Of a DNA stretch of 59,012 nucleotides, positions 34,992-42,375 are shown in pieces. Origin of the DNA: JAAZZY01 sp964612505 (lineage in GTDB: Bacteria; Chlamydiota; Chlamydiia; Chlamydiales; JAAZZY01); NCBI GenBank assembly GCA_964612505.1, contig CAZTEX010000014.1, positions 1-59,012 of the forward strand. The letters run 5' to 3'. A program made the translations under genes and the position numbers. Below the pieces are notes generated by a model. It ran no database searches and was not told the origin of the DNA. It saw only the letters and a list, made by a program, of their open reading frames with translations. Each line of letters begins with the position of its first letter. The first letter of the stretch is position 1.

Positions 34992-35705
34992 ATGAAAAAA
35001 ATTACGATCAAAGTGATTTATGACAACTGCAAAGGTGTCGAGGGATTTCAAGAAGGTTGGGGTTTCTCCTGCCTAGTCGATGTAGGTCCTCGAAAAATCC
35101 TTTTTGATACAGGTGCTGATCCAAAAGCTTTTTTTTCTAATCTGCAAAACTTTCATATCCCATGTGAAGAAATTACTGACGTTGTTTTTTCTCATAAACA
35201 TGCAGATCATATCGCTGGATTTCAGGAAATTTTAGATAAGCTTAGAGAAGGTTGTCGCCTTTTTTTACCCAAAAGCTTCCCATCTTCAAAAAAACCACCC
35301 TCTCACATTCAAACAAAAGTTGTTAATGATTTTATAGAAATAGATTCTCAGATCTACTGCTTAGTTTTAAAAGGGGGCTTTCGCCTCTATGAACAGGCGC
35401 TTTTGATTGAAACACAAAAAGGTCTTGTGGTTATTACAGGCTGCGCTCATCCTGGGATTGTCCATCTTTTAGAAGTTGCCCAAAAACATCTAGGAAAACC
35501 CATCCATCTTGTTTTGGGAGGATTCCATCTCTTTCGTAAAAGCTCTCATCAAATTAGTGAGATTGTGGATAAATTCAAATCCTTGCAAGTACAAACAATA
35601 GCGCCCTGTCATTGTTCTGGAGAAATTGCCATTGAGCAATTTAAACATGAATTTCAAGATCGTTGTTATAAAATAGGAGCAGGTACTGCCATTACCATCC
35701 AGTAA
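34992..35705 (+). CDS. Metallo-beta-lactamase-fold protein (dihydropterin-type family)
   Basis: A 237-residue MBL-fold protein. The zinc motif SHKHADH is at about residue 69, then TGCAHPGIVHLL, GGFHLF and a C-terminal PCHCSGEIA...GAGTAI. The TGCAHPG and GGFHL elements mark the branch named after archaeal RFA-P/dihydropterin synthase-like proteins (COG1237), which differ from the glyoxalase II type of the gene at 31748. The true substrate of the bacterial members is not known. No signal peptide. Second MBL gene in the same plus-strand run. Confidence 0.85.
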   Translation: MKKITIKVIYDNCKGVEGFQEGWGFSCLVDVGPRKILFDTGADPKAFFSNLQNFHIPCEEITDVVFSHKHADHIAGFQEILDKLREGCRLFLPKSFPSSKKPPSHIQTKVVNDFIEIDSQIYCLVLKGGFRLYEQALLIETQKGLVVITGCAHPGIVHLLEVAQKHLGKPIHLVLGGFHLFRKSSHQISEIVDKFKSLQVQTIAPCHCSGEIAIEQFKHEFQDRCYKIGAGTAITIQ

Positions 35706-35748
35706 TAATACATTTTTCAAACAGACTTTTTAAAAGAGTTTAAACGAG

Positions 35749-36300
35749 ATGCTTTCCCTAGATACAAAAAAAGAAAACCAGCCCCATCCAGATTTATTTA
35801 TAGCCCAAGAACTAGCCTATGCACCGAGTGGGTTTACTTATCACAATTTAAAGAAAGAGGCTGAAAGCAAAGAGTATGGAGCCTCTACGTTCGAAATAGC
35901 TAGCAAACAGGTTTTATTTCGAGTAGGAAAAATTACTCCAACCAAAATGGGTCAATTTGTGACATTTTGGAAAAGAGGATCGGATGGTAAGACTCAAGCC
36001 TATGACCTTTCTGATCCTATCGATCTATTTGTTGTTAGTGTCAGAAATGAAAAACATTTCGGTCAGTTTGTCTTTTCTAAGCTCATTTTGTTTGAAAAAG
36101 GTTTTATATCTAAAAAAAGCAACGGGGGAAAAAGAGCTATGCGCATCTACCCACCTTGGGATAAGCCCGATAGCCTCCAAGCTAAAAAAACACAATCTTG
36201 GCAATTGCCCTATTTTTTAGAAATTGACACAGATAAACCGATTGATATTGATCGGGTTCGAAAATTATTCAATCCTGATACATCGCAAGCCTTTGAATAA
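35749..36300 (+). CDS. MepB-like protein
   Basis: A 183-residue protein that fits the MepB family, first seen in the Staphylococcus mepRAB drug-efflux operon, where MepB has no proven function. Recognisable parts are YAPSGFTYHNLKKEAESKEYGA near the start, FRVGKITPTKMGQFVTFWKR, the DLFVVSVRN and GQFVFSK strands, and RIYPPWD followed by AKKTQSWQLPYF. The ATG at 35749 follows the MBL gene by 43 bases. The next gene begins 6 bases after its stop, so it is probably co-transcribed with the GNAT and ClbS-like genes. No efflux pump gene is beside it here. Confidence 0.8.
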   Translation: MLSLDTKKENQPHPDLFIAQELAYAPSGFTYHNLKKEAESKEYGASTFEIASKQVLFRVGKITPTKMGQFVTFWKRGSDGKTQAYDLSDPIDLFVVSVRNEKHFGQFVFSKLILFEKGFISKKSNGGKRAMRIYPPWDKPDSLQAKKTQSWQLPYFLEIDTDKPIDIDRVRKLFNPDTSQAFE

Positions 36301-36306
36301 AAAATT

Positions 36307-36804
36307 ATGAAAAGTAAAAAAGTTAGCTTTAATTTCTTACCAGCCAAACCTTCACAAAAGCCATTGATCTATGATTGGCTGAATCAAAAATATATTGGGG
36401 AGTGGATTCATGGGGTCGGATTACAAAACACTCACAACGGCTTAGAGAGGTTTTTCCAAGGAGATTCAGAAGTAACCTATTGGATAGGCTACGACAAAAC
36501 CATTCCCTTTGCTTTTTTAATTACCTCTTTTGAAGATAAGGAGACAATCACTCTCGATTTATTCATCTGTGATTTAAATTATCTTGGAAAAGGACTTGCA
36601 GCACCTATGATTCGGGAATTTTTAATCAGCCAATTTCCTGATATTAAAAGGGTTTTAATAGATCCAGAAGCGACAAACGCGCGCGCTATCCACGTCTATC
36701 AAAAAGTGGGGTTTAAAATTATTGGCGAATTCATCGCTAGCTGGCACCCTGTTCCCCATTATCAAATGGAACTAGATGTAAAAAAACTTAAAGCGCTCTA
36801 TTAA
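36307..36804 (+). CDS. GNAT acetyltransferase of the AAC(6')-like group
   Basis: A 165-residue GNAT enzyme that would use acetyl-CoA to modify a small amine. The acetyl-CoA loop is DLNYLGKGLAAPMIREF (Q/RxxGxG/A type), followed by RVLIDPEATNARAIHVYQKVGFKIIGEF, the characteristic last part of this branch. Length and the early W-containing region (IYDWLNQKYIGEWIHG) match Acetyltransf_8 enzymes such as aminoglycoside 6'-N-acetyltransferases and siderophore-type acyltransferases. The actual substrate cannot be read from sequence. It sits in a tight three-gene run with the MepB-like and ClbS-like genes. Confidence 0.85.
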   Translation: MKSKKVSFNFLPAKPSQKPLIYDWLNQKYIGEWIHGVGLQNTHNGLERFFQGDSEVTYWIGYDKTIPFAFLITSFEDKETITLDLFICDLNYLGKGLAAPMIREFLISQFPDIKRVLIDPEATNARAIHVYQKVGFKIIGEFIASWHPVPHYQMELDVKKLKALY

Positions 36805-36815
36805 GGTGAGACAAC

Positions 36816-37337
36816 TTGTCTAAACAATTAGATAAAAATCAAAACAGTCTCTATGTGGAAATTTCTCAGGATTATGGGAAGCTTATTGCTAAAATAGCTT
36901 CAGTTCCATCATACCGTAGGCATCTGAAAGAAATAGATATGACCGGTGGAAAAATCAGTTTGGTTGATTTGATCTCTTATCAAATTGGCTGGGGGAATTG
37001 CTTAATTCGATGGTATGAAACTGGACTCCGCGGAAAAATGCCAGAAATGCCTGGTGAAGGATTTTCAACGTGGGACTATGTTGGCATTGCTTGTCACTTC
37101 TATCAAAAATATCAATATGATGGCGCCGAAAAACAAATGGCTATATTTCATAAGGTCGTTACACGCATTCTCGAAATTATAAAGCAAGAGGATCTAGAGG
37201 GTAACCTTGATCGGTTAGGGGTTTGGCCTTGGTGTACACTCTCATCTGGAAAACAATGGCCTCTCAAAAAATGGGTGAGAGTTAATACTTCTTCCCCGTA
37301 TAAACGGGCCACTTCTTTGATCAGAAAGATTCTTTAA
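36816..37337 (+). CDS. ClbS/DfsB-family four-helix protein
   Basis: A 173-residue protein matching the ClbS/DfsB family (DUF1706): LVDLISYQIGWGNCLIRWYETG in the first half and the closing KKWVRVNTSSPYKRATSLIRKIL are the family hallmarks. ClbS is a hydrolase that opens the colibactin cyclopropane and protects producer DNA; DfsB relatives belong to the DinB-like four-helix superfamily. Whether this copy has that activity is unknown. The start is TTG at 36816, with AAGGTGAG 5 bases ahead; no ATG is available before the conserved region. It is the last gene before the DnaA-box-rich gap. Confidence 0.85.
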   Translation: MSKQLDKNQNSLYVEISQDYGKLIAKIASVPSYRRHLKEIDMTGGKISLVDLISYQIGWGNCLIRWYETGLRGKMPEMPGEGFSTWDYVGIACHFYQKYQYDGAEKQMAIFHKVVTRILEIIKQEDLEGNLDRLGVWPWCTLSSGKQWPLKKWVRVNTSSPYKRATSLIRKIL

Positions 37338-37359
37338 TTTGGATTTTGAGATAACCAAA

Positions 37360-37600
37360 TGATCCACTTAATTCACATGTGGGAAACTTGTTTACAAACC
37401 TGTTCACAATCTGTTTATCTTTTGATGATAAAATTGTGCATAACTTTGGTTGATATTAAAATGGGGTTTATTTACAACTCTTACACAAGTTTTGAACAGA
37501 TGTTTACTCAATGGCAAAAGGGGAAGTTGTTAACATTCCCACAGCACCTGAAGAAGAAGAATATAAAATAACTACTAGATAATTATTCTAAATAGAGACT
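37360..37600. other. DnaA-box-like cluster in an AT-rich gap; candidate replication origin
   Basis: This gap holds at least six sequences close to the DnaA box TTWTNCACA within about 120 bases. TTATGCACA (minus strand, 37435-37443) matches fully. TAATTCACA (37369-37377), TTATTTACA (37468-37476) and TCTTACACA (37479-37487) differ by one base. TTGTTTACA (37388-37396) and CTGTTCACA (37400-37408) differ by two. An AT-rich stretch with no G/C blocks follows (37560-37595). Perfect TTATCCACA copies lie nearby at 38282-38290 and, reversed, at 35564-35572. The one open frame here (70 codons) has no protein-like features. Confidence 0.5.
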
Positions 37601-37604
37601 CGTT

Positions 37605-38312
37605 ATGGGAAAAGTTATACCATCCATAGATCAATTATTTGATTTAAGCCAATATGAACATAAAAAAATATTCGACAATCTTGAATATGTATGGATGGCT
37701 TTAAATCAAATCCCTCAATATCTACAAACTCAAATCTTAGGTTCTCATCACGGAGATATTTCAACGAAAGCTCATTTGATTAATCCAGAACTTATTTCAA
37801 TAGGAATAGGATCGGTGATAGAAGCTGGAGCTTATATTCAAGGTCCTTGCATCATAGGTAACTATTGCACTATTCGAAACGGAGCTTACTTACGAGGAGA
37901 TATTATCACAGGAGATCATTGTGTGATTGGACATGCTACAGAAGTAAAAAATGCTCTTTTTCTAAATCACTCACAAGCTGCTCATTTTTCATATGTAGGA
38001 GATTCTATCTTAGGAAACCACGTTAATTTAGGAGCTGGCGCTAAACTTGCTAACCTTCTTTTTTCTAAAAAGAAGATTCATATTGGTTTAGAAGATCAAG
38101 TAATCGACACTCAAAGACGAAAATTAGGCGCTATCTTGGGAGATTATTCACAAGTGGGTTGTAATAGCGTTACAAATCCTGGAACGATTTTAGGTATGCG
38201 CTCCTGTATTTATCCTTGCTTAAATGTGGGTGGAGTCATATCAGAGGATTATATTATTAAGGGAAATACGGAAACCATTTCTTATCCACAAAAAAACTAT
38301 GCCTTTTCTTGA
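37605..38312 (+). CDS. Left-handed beta-helix sugar-nucleotide/acyl transferase-like protein (GlmU C-domain type)
   Basis: A 235-residue protein made mostly of hexapeptide repeats ([LIV]-G-x4), visible from IGIGSVIEAGAYIQGPCIIGNYCTI to LGNHVNLGAGAKLANLLF and LGDYSQVGCNSVTNPGTILG. Such trimeric beta-helices bind sugar nucleotides or acyl-CoA. The NHVNLGAGAKLANL segment is like the GlmU acetyltransferase domain, but the N-terminal pyrophosphorylase domain is missing. It matches Chlamydia CT629 (called glmU) and is followed by ispA exactly as CT629-CT628. Its last 14 bases overlap ispA, so the two are coupled. A perfect DnaA box lies inside its last codons. Confidence 0.85.
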   Translation: MGKVIPSIDQLFDLSQYEHKKIFDNLEYVWMALNQIPQYLQTQILGSHHGDISTKAHLINPELISIGIGSVIEAGAYIQGPCIIGNYCTIRNGAYLRGDIITGDHCVIGHATEVKNALFLNHSQAAHFSYVGDSILGNHVNLGAGAKLANLLFSKKKIHIGLEDQVIDTQRRKLGAILGDYSQVGCNSVTNPGTILGMRSCIYPCLNVGGVISEDYIIKGNTETISYPQKNYAFS

Positions 38313-39183
38313 TCAAAAAAATCACATTAAAAATCTGCTTCTTGATTATCAAAATCAAATAGAAAAGACGATTTTACAAACATATGGCTTGATACAAGAT
38401 CAAGATACGCTAGCAAAAGCTTTCTATTATGCTTTAAGCGGCCCTGGCAAGCGTTTTAGACCTTGCATCACACTGATTGTGGCAGACTTTCTAAATAATG
38501 GCCTGGACGCCTCCTATGCTGCTTTGGCTGTGGAGCTTTTCCACACCGCTTCACTTGTTGCAGATGATTTACCTTCGATGGATGATGATGCTGAGCGCCG
38601 GGAAAGACCCTCTCTTCATAAGGTTTATGGGGAAGATGTTGCTCTTTTAACTTCTTATGCCCTTATTGGTGAGGGATATCAATGTGTATTAAGAAATAAA
38701 GAAAGCTTAAGAGGACAACTTGAAGATTTAAATCTTCGAGGAGATATGGCTATTTTAATGCTGGCTCAAAACAATGGCCTTCAGGGAGCTCCTAGTGGTC
38801 AATTGCTTGATTTGTACCCACCTGTGATTAATCAAGAGAGCTTAGACTTTATTTTTTATCGCAAAACAGTCTTGTTTTTTGAAACAGCTTTTGTTTTAGG
38901 TTGGCTTTTTGGAGGTGGAGATCTGCAAATGATCGACAAGCTAAAAAAATGCGCCTATCATTTTGGAATGGCTTTTCAGATTTACGATGATTTTTGTGAT
39001 ATTGCTCAGGATGAAAAAAAAGATAAAAAAATTAATTATCCTTTAGCAATCGGAATAGAAAAGAGTTTAGAAGTGTTAAAAGGCCACATCGATCAATGTG
39101 GCCAAATTCTCAAAGAATTAAAACTAGATAAAAAGATCTTTAACGAAATGTTAAACTTATTGGCGCTGCCCCTTTATTCTTGA
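38299..39183 (+). CDS. ispA: Polyprenyl (farnesyl/geranylgeranyl) diphosphate synthase
   Basis: A 294-residue trans-isoprenyl diphosphate synthase. The first Asp-rich motif DDLPSMDDD (with RxxxRR-type RRERPSLH after it) and the second DDFCD (in YDDFCDIAQDEKKD) bind magnesium-diphosphate; GPGKRFRP near residue 50 holds the lysine-arginine pair for isopentenyl diphosphate. It supplies C15-C20 chains for ubiquinone/menaquinone-type and undecaprenyl lipid synthesis. I start it at the ATG for MPFLDQKN, overlapping the previous gene by 14 bases. The 3' end overlaps the convergent recA stop by 10 bases and contains recA's terminator on the other strand. Confidence 0.93.
   Translation: MPFLDQKNHIKNLLLDYQNQIEKTILQTYGLIQDQDTLAKAFYYALSGPGKRFRPCITLIVADFLNNGLDASYAALAVELFHTASLVADDLPSMDDDAERRERPSLHKVYGEDVALLTSYALIGEGYQCVLRNKESLRGQLEDLNLRGDMAILMLAQNNGLQGAPSGQLLDLYPPVINQESLDFIFYRKTVLFFETAFVLGWLFGGGDLQMIDKLKKCAYHFGMAFQIYDDFCDIAQDEKKDKKINYPLAIGIEKSLEVLKGHIDQCGQILKELKLDKKIFNEMLNLLALPLYS
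39078..39103 (-). terminator. Intrinsic terminator of recA, inside ispA
   Basis: On the minus strand GGCCACAT and ATGTGGCC (39082-39103) form a perfect 8-bp stem with a 6-base loop, followed by TTTT (39078-39081). It lies about 70 bases past the recA stop and wholly within the coding sequence of the convergent ispA gene. Confidence 0.75.
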
Positions 39184-40220
39184 ACAACAAGTTCTTGTTT
39201 ACCAGGTGCAAGCTCTTTTAATTTAGCCATTTCTAGAATTGCTTTTTCGATATTTTTAAGCATGGTTTCATTTTTCATCAGCTCTTGTCTGACAGCTTCT
39301 TTACCTTGTCCAAGTCGCTCACCATTATAGCTAAACCAGGCTCCTTTTTTGTCGATTATCCCATACTCTACTCCCATGTCAATGATCGATCCAGCGTGAG
39401 AGATACCCTCTTTAAAAATAAGGTCAAATTCAGCAACTCTAAAAGGAGGGGCCATTTTGTTTTTAGCCACTTTTACTTTCACTCTATTTCCGTAATCATT
39501 GCCATCACTCCCCTTTAAAGAAGCAATTCTTCGAATATCTAAACGGATAGAGGCGTAAAATTTAAGAGCTCGTCCCCCTGTGGTTGTTTCTGGACTACCA
39601 AACATTACCCCGATTTTTTCTCGGATTTGGTTGATAAAGATGGCGCAAGTATTAGATTTTGCAAGTGTTGCTGTTAATTTTCTTAAAGCTTGAGACATCA
39701 TTCGAGCTTGGAGGCCCATATGTGTATCGCCTACTTCTCCTTCAAGCTCTCCCTTAGGAACTAAGGCAGCTACAGAGTCAATAACAATCACATCCACTGC
39801 ATTAGAGCGAGCGAGCATTTCTGCGATGTTTAAAGCATCTTCCCCACAGTCTGGTTGTGATATTAATAAATCATCTACATTCACCCCTATTTTGGCTGCA
39901 TAAGCGGGGTCTAAAGCGTGCTCGGCATCAATGTAGGCTGCAAGCCCCCCTTTTTTCTGAGCGTTTGCAACAATATGAGTAGCGAGTGTTGATTTTCCTG
40001 AGGATTCTGGACCATAAATTTCAATAACACGTCCTCTAGGTACTCCACCAATTCCAAGTGCGATATCTAAAGAAATAGCCCCCGTTGGGATGACATCAAT
40101 TTGTCTCAAATTATGATGCTTTCCAAGAGTCATAATAGCGCCATCGCCAAATTGTTTTTCGATGTGAGAGATGGCAAGCTCTAACGCTTTTTTCTTTGCC
40201 TGATGTTGAGTTTCTGTCAT
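39174..40220 (-). CDS. recA: RecA recombinase
   Basis: A 348-residue RecA, the strand-exchange ATPase that acts after RecBCD loads it on single-stranded DNA. Walker A GPESSGKST, Walker B VIVIDSVAALVPKGELEGEVGD, loop L1/L2 residues around GLQARMMSQALRKL and FINQIREKIGVMFGSPETTTGG are all standard. The start is the ATG of MTETQHQ; an open extension of 23 codons upstream is not RecA-like. I see no clear LexA box in the short upstream region, in line with chlamydiae lacking a standard SOS system. It is the first of a conserved chlamydial group (recA, ygfA, CT648-644) although an ABC/MlaE gene is inserted here between recA and ygfA. Confidence 0.98.
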   Translation of the reverse strand: MTETQHQAKKKALELAISHIEKQFGDGAIMTLGKHHNLRQIDVIPTGAISLDIALGIGGVPRGRVIEIYGPESSGKSTLATHIVANAQKKGGLAAYIDAEHALDPAYAAKIGVNVDDLLISQPDCGEDALNIAEMLARSNAVDVIVIDSVAALVPKGELEGEVGDTHMGLQARMMSQALRKLTATLAKSNTCAIFINQIREKIGVMFGSPETTTGGRALKFYASIRLDIRRIASLKGSDGNDYGNRVKVKVAKNKMAPPFRVAEFDLIFKEGISHAGSIIDMGVEYGIIDKKGAWFSYNGERLGQGKEAVRQELMKNETMLKNIEKAILEMAKLKELAPGKQELVVQE

Positions 40221-40375
40221 ATTGAAGCCTTTTTTGAATTTAATTGAACAAAGTTTTATCATGCCCAACACCCTATTATATTGCAACATGAGGAGATGGG
40301 TGCTTATAAATTAAATGTATTTGAAAATATTAGATAATATCTTTATTGCTAAAGAGCTTATGTGAAAGGAAAATT

Positions 40376-41842
40376 ATGCTCGTCAAAGTTAAAATTCATC
40401 GCCAAGATGATACATGTCCTTTTGGAAATGATCTAATTGAATTCGAATTAGAGAAGGGAGAGTGCCTTTGGATCAAAGGGCCCTCAGGAGTTGGAAAAAC
40501 ATCTATTGCTAGTGATTTAGCTGATTTATCTCCTCTTCGTGGAGCAAAAACTTCGATCGAGTGGGAAGAAAAAATTAGTTCAAAAGTTCACCCTATTGGT
40601 ATTCTCTTTCAACAAGGGGTTTTAGTAGATGCTCTTAATCTAAAAGAAAATCTTATTTTAAGTTGTCGTTCAGCAGGAAAACCTCATGATGAAAAAACAG
40701 TTTTAGGTCTTCTCAAAAGTGTGAACCTTGAAGAAGAAGATGCTTATAAAATGCCTAATGAGCTGAGTGGGGGGATGCTTCGGCGTGCCGCTTTAGCAAC
40801 CATTTTAGCTCAAGAAAAGAAACTCATTATTTTAGATGAACCCTTTGTGGGGTTAGACCCTGGTACTGCAGAGGAAGTTTTAAAAGCTATCAAAGCTTTG
40901 CAAGAGCGGGGTAATTCTTTTATCTTAATTTCTCACCAGGCAGAGTTTAGTAAACCTATTGTCACCCCCGGAAGAGAGTTTGAGCTTTATACAAAACCAA
41001 AAAACTCAACATTTAAAGCGCATAAGAGAGCTTCTCGTACCAGTTTATTTCTCCGAACAATTATTAAAGTAGTCGATTATTTGGGAATTTCTATCCCCCT
41101 AATCATTTGTGCTTTTATTGCAGCGGGTTTTGCAACCAGTATGCTTTTTGCCCAAATGCTTAAAGAGACCGATATTAATACCATTATGGATCAATTTCAT
41201 TCAGACCACACCTCTTTGCTCTTTAAAATTTTTGGAAATGAATTTGCTAAAGTAGCTTCTAGATATTTACCGATTGTTAAAGCGAAAATTTATGTGATGA
41301 CTTTAGAGCGAGGGTTTGTTGTTGAACTGGGGCCTCTGTTAACAGCTTTACTTCTAGCTGGACGAATTGGGGGAAGTTATGCTGGGGAAGTTGGTATGAT
41401 GCAAGCAACAGATCAAAATAAGCTTCTTCAAACGTTAGGCATCAGCCCTAGAATTTGGTCTTTACTTCCTTCAGCGATAGCTGCTTTTATTACAGCTCCT
41501 ATTTTAACTGCAATTGGCACATACACAGGTCTTATGGCTGGTGGTTGGGTGGCTGTTTGGAATAAATTTGAATTTTTCCCTTCTATGCAGCCCTATTGGG
41601 AAGGAATTAGAGAAAATGTAGATAATGGGGCACCCTTCTTAAATTACCCACCGTTTGTTAATTTTTATCGCAGTATAGGTTTTATGTTTATTATTTTACT
41701 GGTCGCTGAAATCGCAGGGCGCATTAAAAATAACTTACAACCCAGAGATGTTCCTAAGTGCATCACTTGGGCCGTTGTTTTTTCTAGCTTAGTGATTATT
41801 CTCTGTGACTGGTTTTTTTCTCAAATATACCATTCATCTTAA
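40376..41842 (+). CDS. Fused ABC ATPase-MlaE permease (lipid transport)
   Basis: A 488-residue single chain that joins two proteins normally separate in Mla-type phospholipid transport. Residues 1-200 are an ABC ATPase: Walker A GPSGVGKT (35-42), Q-loop Gln79-80, signature LSGGM (130-134), Walker B LIILDEP (150-156) and H-loop His187. Residues 225-488 are an MlaE permease with the diagnostic AGRIGGSYAGEVGMMQATDQ and LGISPR segments and about five membrane helices. The ATG at 40376 has AAAGGA 5 bases upstream. No MlaD (MCE) gene is adjacent. The gene ends 4 bases inside the convergent ygfA stop. It likely moves phospholipid or another lipid across the inner membrane. Confidence 0.87.
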   Translation: MLVKVKIHRQDDTCPFGNDLIEFELEKGECLWIKGPSGVGKTSIASDLADLSPLRGAKTSIEWEEKISSKVHPIGILFQQGVLVDALNLKENLILSCRSAGKPHDEKTVLGLLKSVNLEEEDAYKMPNELSGGMLRRAALATILAQEKKLIILDEPFVGLDPGTAEEVLKAIKALQERGNSFILISHQAEFSKPIVTPGREFELYTKPKNSTFKAHKRASRTSLFLRTIIKVVDYLGISIPLIICAFIAAGFATSMLFAQMLKETDINTIMDQFHSDHTSLLFKIFGNEFAKVASRYLPIVKAKIYVMTLERGFVVELGPLLTALLLAGRIGGSYAGEVGMMQATDQNKLLQTLGISPRIWSLLPSAIAAFITAPILTAIGTYTGLMAGGWVAVWNKFEFFPSMQPYWEGIRENVDNGAPFLNYPPFVNFYRSIGFMFIILLVAEIAGRIKNNLQPRDVPKCITWAVVFSSLVIILCDWFFSQIYHSS

Positions 41843-42375
41843 AAAAAGAGGACTTCAGAAAGAGCTTGATCATGAGCTTCTATTTGAAGAGCTGGAAAAT
41901 GTTGTTGTTCTTTAAAAGCAATTCCAATCGTATGCTTGGGTCTATGCATAGCAATAAAGTAATCATAATAACCTTTGCCTTTACCTAGTCTGTGACCATA
42001 TTTGTCAAATGCAAGACCTGGAACAAGGATAAAATCTATAAGATCCATTTGAATAGGTGGAAGATGGGTTATTTTTGGTTCTAAAATATTCCATTTGGAA
42101 AGAGTCAATTCACTCTTATTTTCTACTTTAAAAAAAGTAAGATCTTTACCTGTTATCATTGGAAGTAGGAGTTTTTTTTCTTTCATCATTAATTCATTAA
42201 ATGGCCAAAGATCTAATTCATCTTTTAAAGGAGCAAATGAGGCGACAAAGGTAGCATTGGCTGCTAGTTTTTCAAGAGCTCGACATGCTTTTTGGGAAGC
42301 TTCTCTTTTCCGCTCTATGGGCAATTTTGCAATCAGATCTAGATATTGTGTTCTAAGCAAGTTTTTACTATTCAA
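41839..42375 (-). CDS. ygfA: 5-formyltetrahydrofolate cyclo-ligase
   Basis: A 178-residue enzyme (MTHFS) that turns 5-formyl-THF into 5,10-methenyl-THF using ATP. The C-terminal signature RLGKGKGYYDYF and FILVPGLAFDKYGH are typical, as is the early LRxxYLxL...RKREASQKA with the ATP-binding lysine region. I prefer a TTG start at 42375: GGAGG stands 8 bases before it, whereas the in-frame ATG at 42399 has none and would overlap the upstream gene by 32 bases. Even so it overlaps the stop of the MORN lipoprotein gene by 8 bases, so it is probably translated by coupling. Matches Chlamydia CT649. Confidence 0.92.
   Translation of the reverse strand: MNSKNLLRTQYLDLIAKLPIERKREASQKACRALEKLAANATFVASFAPLKDELDLWPFNELMMKEKKLLLPMITGKDLTFFKVENKSELTLSKWNILEPKITHLPPIQMDLIDFILVPGLAFDKYGHRLGKGKGYYDYFIAMHRPKHTIGIAFKEQQHFPALQIEAHDQALSEVLFF

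Noticed and set aside
31573..37337. Integrated phage or transposon at tRNA-Pro
   Set aside because: No integrase, transposase, phage structural gene or repeated tRNA end is visible.
37359..37571. A 70-codon plus-strand open frame in the DnaA-box gap
   Set aside because: No ribosome-binding site, odd composition (runs of Thr/Cys/Gln), and it covers exactly the box cluster, so it is more likely chance.
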